Assembly (NCBI GenBank): GCA_025454275.1
Contig: JALOOS010000069.1
Location: forward strand, 1 to 8,000
Reading direction: 5' to 3'
DNA length: 8,000 nt
Source: Desulfobacterales bacterium
GTDB taxonomy: Bacteria; Desulfobacterota; Desulfobacteria; Desulfobacterales; SpSt-501
Positions 6,955 through 8,000 of this stretch are shown in pieces (the first letter of the stretch is position 1; the number at the start of each line of letters is the position of its first letter). The notes beneath the pieces were generated by a model. The model had not been told where the DNA came from and did not search any database. It was given only the letters and a program-made list of their open reading frames with translations. The translations under genes were made by a program, and so were the position numbers.

Positions 6955-7961
6955 ATGAAAACCTACCCTATTCCAATGGTCCCGGGCCCCGTGCGGGCCC
7001 ACCCGGCCGTGCTGGAAGCCTACCGCGTGGATTACGGCTCGGCCGACCTCGAACCGGAGTACCTTGAGCTTTACACCCGAACCGAGAGGAATCTCAAGGC
7101 GATCCTCGAGACTCAGCAATCGGTTGCCGTTTTCCTGGGCGAGGGGATGATGGCGCTCTGGGGGGGGCTCAAGAGCGTGCTTTGCCCCGGCGACCGCTTG
7201 CTCGCCATCGGCACCGGCGTCTACGGCTACGGGATCGGGGAGATGGCGGCAGCCCTCGGCGCCGAGGTGCGCACGGTGGGACTGCCCTACGACGAAACGC
7301 TTGCAGACCTCTCCGCCGTCGAAGAGGCCGTTGCCGAGTTCAGGCCCAAGATGATCACGGCCGTGCACTGCGAGACCCCATCCGGCACGCTCAACCCCAT
7401 CGAGGGGCTGGGGCGGCTGAAGCAGGCGATGGGAGTTCCCCTTTTCTATGTGGATGCCGTCTCGAGCATCGGCGGGACTGCGGTACGGCCCGACGAGTGG
7501 CAGATCGATCTTTGTCTCGGCGGGGCCCAGAAGTGCCTCTCGGCCCTGCCCGACACCTGCTTCGTTGCGGTCAGCGAATCCGCCTGGGGGATCATCGACC
7601 AGGTGAACTACGCCGGCTACGATGCCATCAAACCGTTCAAGACGGCGGTGGTGCGCCGCTACTTCCCTTACACCCCCGGCTGGCAGGCCACCGCCGGCCT
7701 GAACGCCGGGGCCGAGGCGATTTTGAACGAAGGGCTCGAAAACTGCTTCAGGCGTCATGCCGAGGTGGCGGCCTTCTGCCGCCGGCGGCTGGTCGAGATC
7801 GGCTATGCGCTCTTTCCCGCCCCGGATGCCGTGCCGGCGCCGACCGTAACGGCAGTGAAGGTGCCGGAGGGGATCGCCTGGCCGGAGTTCGACCGGCGCC
7901 TGCGCGCGACATGGGTCTCGTGGATCAGGCTTTAGAGGTGCTGGAGGAAGAATTCAAATAA
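6955..7961 (+). pseudogene. Class V aminotransferase (alanine/serine-glyoxylate type), C-terminus lost by out-of-frame deletion
   Basis: PLP-dependent enzyme resembling alanine-glyoxylate, serine-glyoxylate or pyridoxamine-pyruvate transaminases. From the ATG at 6955 the frame gives 326 residues to a TAG at 7933-7935. The N-terminus is typical (PMVPGPVRAHP, 7-17); LGEGMMALWGGL (61-72) is the cofactor phosphate region; HCETPSGTLNP (138-148), Asp167 in YVDAVSSIGG (165-174) and Schiff-base Lys193 in LGGAQKCLSALPD (188-200) are all present. After EFDRRLRA (311-318) the frame leaves the family pattern. In another frame DMGLVDQALEVLEEEFK (7908-7958, then TAA) is a normal C-terminal end for these enzymes. 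The 25 or so residues expected between these parts, including the usual RIG(H/L)MG-type segment with the substrate-carboxylate arginine, are absent from every frame. An intact protein would be about 360 residues. The simplest reading is an internal deletion of 3n+1 bases (about 70-85) at 7903-7910, or an assembly error. The truncated product is probably inactive. Confidence 0.8.
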
Positions 7962-8000
7962 TCGTTGCGCCACTGCAAGGGGACAGGCCCGGTCGAACAT

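Noticed and set aside
7896..7935. Aminotransferase break explained by a single-base frameshift only
   Set aside because: Rejoining the two frames by one base leaves the protein about 25 residues short and still without the RIG-type substrate-binding segment, so bases must be missing as well.
7962..8000. Further gene or site at the right edge
   Set aside because: Only 39 bases remain after the aminotransferase remnant, and I see no recognisable motif in them.

Overview
This is a high-GC bacterial window with densely packed metabolic and transport genes. The gene mix is a TAXI-type TRAP transporter with a DUF1850 partner, an enlarged aldo/keto reductase, a 14-helix drug-type exporter and a class V aminotransferase. 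It would fit a GC-rich Desulfobacterota-like proteobacterium, but that placement is an impression from protein style and cannot be proved from 8 kb. No rRNA, tRNA, CRISPR array, insertion sequence or phage gene is visible. No stretch longer than about 215 bases lacks a gene.

Layout. Everything from 1 to 6901 reads leftward (minus strand). In transcription order these are: a DHA2-family MFS exporter (6901-5360); a 213-bp gap holding a perfect-hexamer sigma70-type promoter; a TAXI TRAP solute-binding protein (5146-4175); a 67-bp gap containing a very strong GC hairpin; a DUF1850 protein (4107-3610); the fused TRAP permease (3613-1577, overlapping DUF1850 by ATGA); a 97-bp gap with a degenerate 7-bp-period repeat; and an aldo/keto reductase (1479 to beyond base 1). 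On the plus strand, a class V aminotransferase starts at 6955. It is broken near its C-terminus by what looks like an out-of-frame internal deletion at about 7903-7910.

How the genes work together. The binding protein, DUF1850 protein and fused permease form one uptake system, with the usual layout of an abundant periplasmic receptor encoded first. The hairpin between the receptor and the membrane genes is a plausible device for unequal expression. The reductase may be co-transcribed, but the 97-bp gap leaves this open. The exporter and the aminotransferase diverge from a very short shared region. No known pathway links the exporter, the transporter and the two enzymes, and the transported substrate cannot be read from the sequence.

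The observations most worth a second look are the aminotransferase lesion, the 14-bp-stem hairpin over the DUF1850 start, the heptameric repeat upstream of the reductase, and the roughly 140-residue insertion in the reductase barrel. I did not find a clearly new defence or mobile system here.
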